NCBI GenBank assembly: GCA_028710055.1
Contig: JAQUSX010000026.1
Span: 1-7,396, forward strand
DNA length: 7,396 bases
Direction: 5' to 3'
From: Clostridia bacterium
GTDB taxonomy: Bacteria; Bacillota; Clostridia; Christensenellales; CAG-314
Position numbers and translations under genes: made by a program. The stretch's first letter is position 1. Each line of letters opens with the position of its first letter. The notes under the pieces are model-generated. The model was not told where the DNA came from and ran no database searches. It saw nothing but the letters and a program-made list of their open reading frames with translations. This document shows positions 6,846-7,396 of this stretch, piece after piece.

Positions 6846-7327
6846 TTTACCTCTCTTGTGAGTCCTGTTTGGGCAAGAATTTCCGTTTGCGTTTTTTCCA
6901 TTACATGAGCGTCGGCTTCGTTAATATGGTCGTATCCCACTAAATGCAGATAGCCGTGCAACGCCAAAAAACATACTTCGCGTTTGTAGCTGTGTCCGTA
7001 CTCTGTCGCTTGTTTTACTGCTCTGTCTCGGCAGATAACAATGTCGCCGAGTGAGAGTCTGCCCGTGCGTTCATTGACATCCACGGCGTTATTTTCAAGC
7101 GAAACAGGCTCACCGGCAACGGCGTCAATAAGCGGAAAACTTAATACGTCGGTAACGTCGTCAACTTTTCGAAATTCATAATTCAGCGAACGAATCTCAT
7201 CGGGGCTGATAAACGAAACGGCGATTTCGAGATTATCAGGCTGTGATAAAAAGCCGTTTGCAGTTTTAAAAGTTTTTTTTATAAATATTTTTTCAATTAA
7301 GTTAGCGTTATATAATTTTATTTTCAT
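6842..7327 (-). CDS. ybeY: rRNA maturation endonuclease YbeY
   Basis: YbeY is a zinc-dependent endoribonuclease needed for correct 16S rRNA 3'-end maturation and ribosome quality control. The 161-residue length is normal. The family signature HGYLHLVGYDH (124-134) provides three zinc-binding histidines (H124, H128, H134). Other family blocks are DDVTDVLSFPL (56-66) and LGDIVIC (93-99). The start at ATG 7327 lies 4 bases after the stop of the preceding gene. No good ribosome binding site is seen, only A-rich sequence, so translation is probably coupled to that gene. It overlaps era by 4 bases. In B. subtilis dgkA and cdd lie between ybeY and era; here they are missing. Confidence 0.97.
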   Translation of the reverse strand: MKIKLYNANLIEKIFIKKTFKTANGFLSQPDNLEIAVSFISPDEIRSLNYEFRKVDDVTDVLSFPLIDAVAGEPVSLENNAVDVNERTGRLSLGDIVICRDRAVKQATEYGHSYKREVCFLALHGYLHLVGYDHINEADAHVMEKTQTEILAQTGLTREVK

Positions 7328-7331
7328 TTTT

Positions 7332-7396
7332 TTAGTCTTTATTTGTCTTTTCGTTGTTGATGAGTTTTGCCTTCGGGTATTTTATTCTTTCGTGTT
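7332..7396 (-). CDS. pgpH: C-terminal end of probable PgpH (HD-domain c-di-AMP phosphodiesterase), 5' part outside window
   Basis: Only the last 20 codons and a TAA are in the window. The end reads HERIKYPKAK followed by a polar tail. The (Y)H-x-RI-x-YP pattern resembles the C-terminus I remember for PgpH/YqfF membrane proteins with an HD hydrolase domain, whose gene commonly precedes ybeY in Firmicutes. PgpH degrades cyclic di-AMP. A second frame is also open here, ending at a later TAA, and could instead be the tail of a PhoH-type gene; I prefer PgpH because of the motif. The assignment rests on about ten residues and position. Confidence 0.5.
   Translation of the reverse strand, partial: HERIKYPKAKLINNEKTNKD

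Overview
The window looks like chromosomal DNA of a low-GC Gram-positive bacterium of the Clostridia type. The evidence is AT-rich intergenic DNA, strong GGAGG-like ribosome binding sites, TTG and GTG starts, a Clostridium-type pyruvate phosphate dikinase, and the Firmicutes-specific gene order pgpH-ybeY-era-yqzL-recO. I cannot name the genus from sequence alone. Every gene I can support is on the minus strand, so the window reads from right to left.

Right part (7396 to 5058): a compact housekeeping cluster. It starts with the last codons of what is probably pgpH (c-di-AMP phosphodiesterase). Four bases later comes ybeY (rRNA maturation endonuclease), which overlaps era (ribosome-assembly GTPase) by 4 bases. 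After era there is a 36-codon gene, yqzL, with a GTG start, whose 3' end overlaps the start of recO (recombination mediator). The dgkA and cdd genes that sit between ybeY and era in Bacillus subtilis are absent. Spacing and overlaps suggest one transcript whose promoter is outside the window.

Middle (4926 to 2296): ppdK, a complete 876-residue pyruvate phosphate dikinase with its catalytic His and Cys in place, a strong ribosome binding site, a possible promoter of its own, and a clear intrinsic terminator at 2212-2240.

Left part (2075 to 1): two tandem genes of one uncharacterised family, about 52 % identical by my hand alignment and colinear apart from one single-residue gap. The downstream copy runs off the left edge after 307 codons, with only about a dozen missing. 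Both appear to start at TTG with good ribosome binding sites. Each has its own promoter candidate, and a hairpin terminator separates them. I recall that relatives carry an HEAQH zinc-protease-like motif followed by EYRAK. Here the left copy has HTAQH with EYRAK, and the right copy has YEAQC with VYRAK. One copy has therefore lost the catalytic Glu and the other all three presumed zinc ligands. This tandem pair of complementary degenerate protease-like proteins is the most unusual content of the window. No RNA genes, mobile elements or CRISPR arrays were seen, and no gene-free stretch exceeds about 220 bases.
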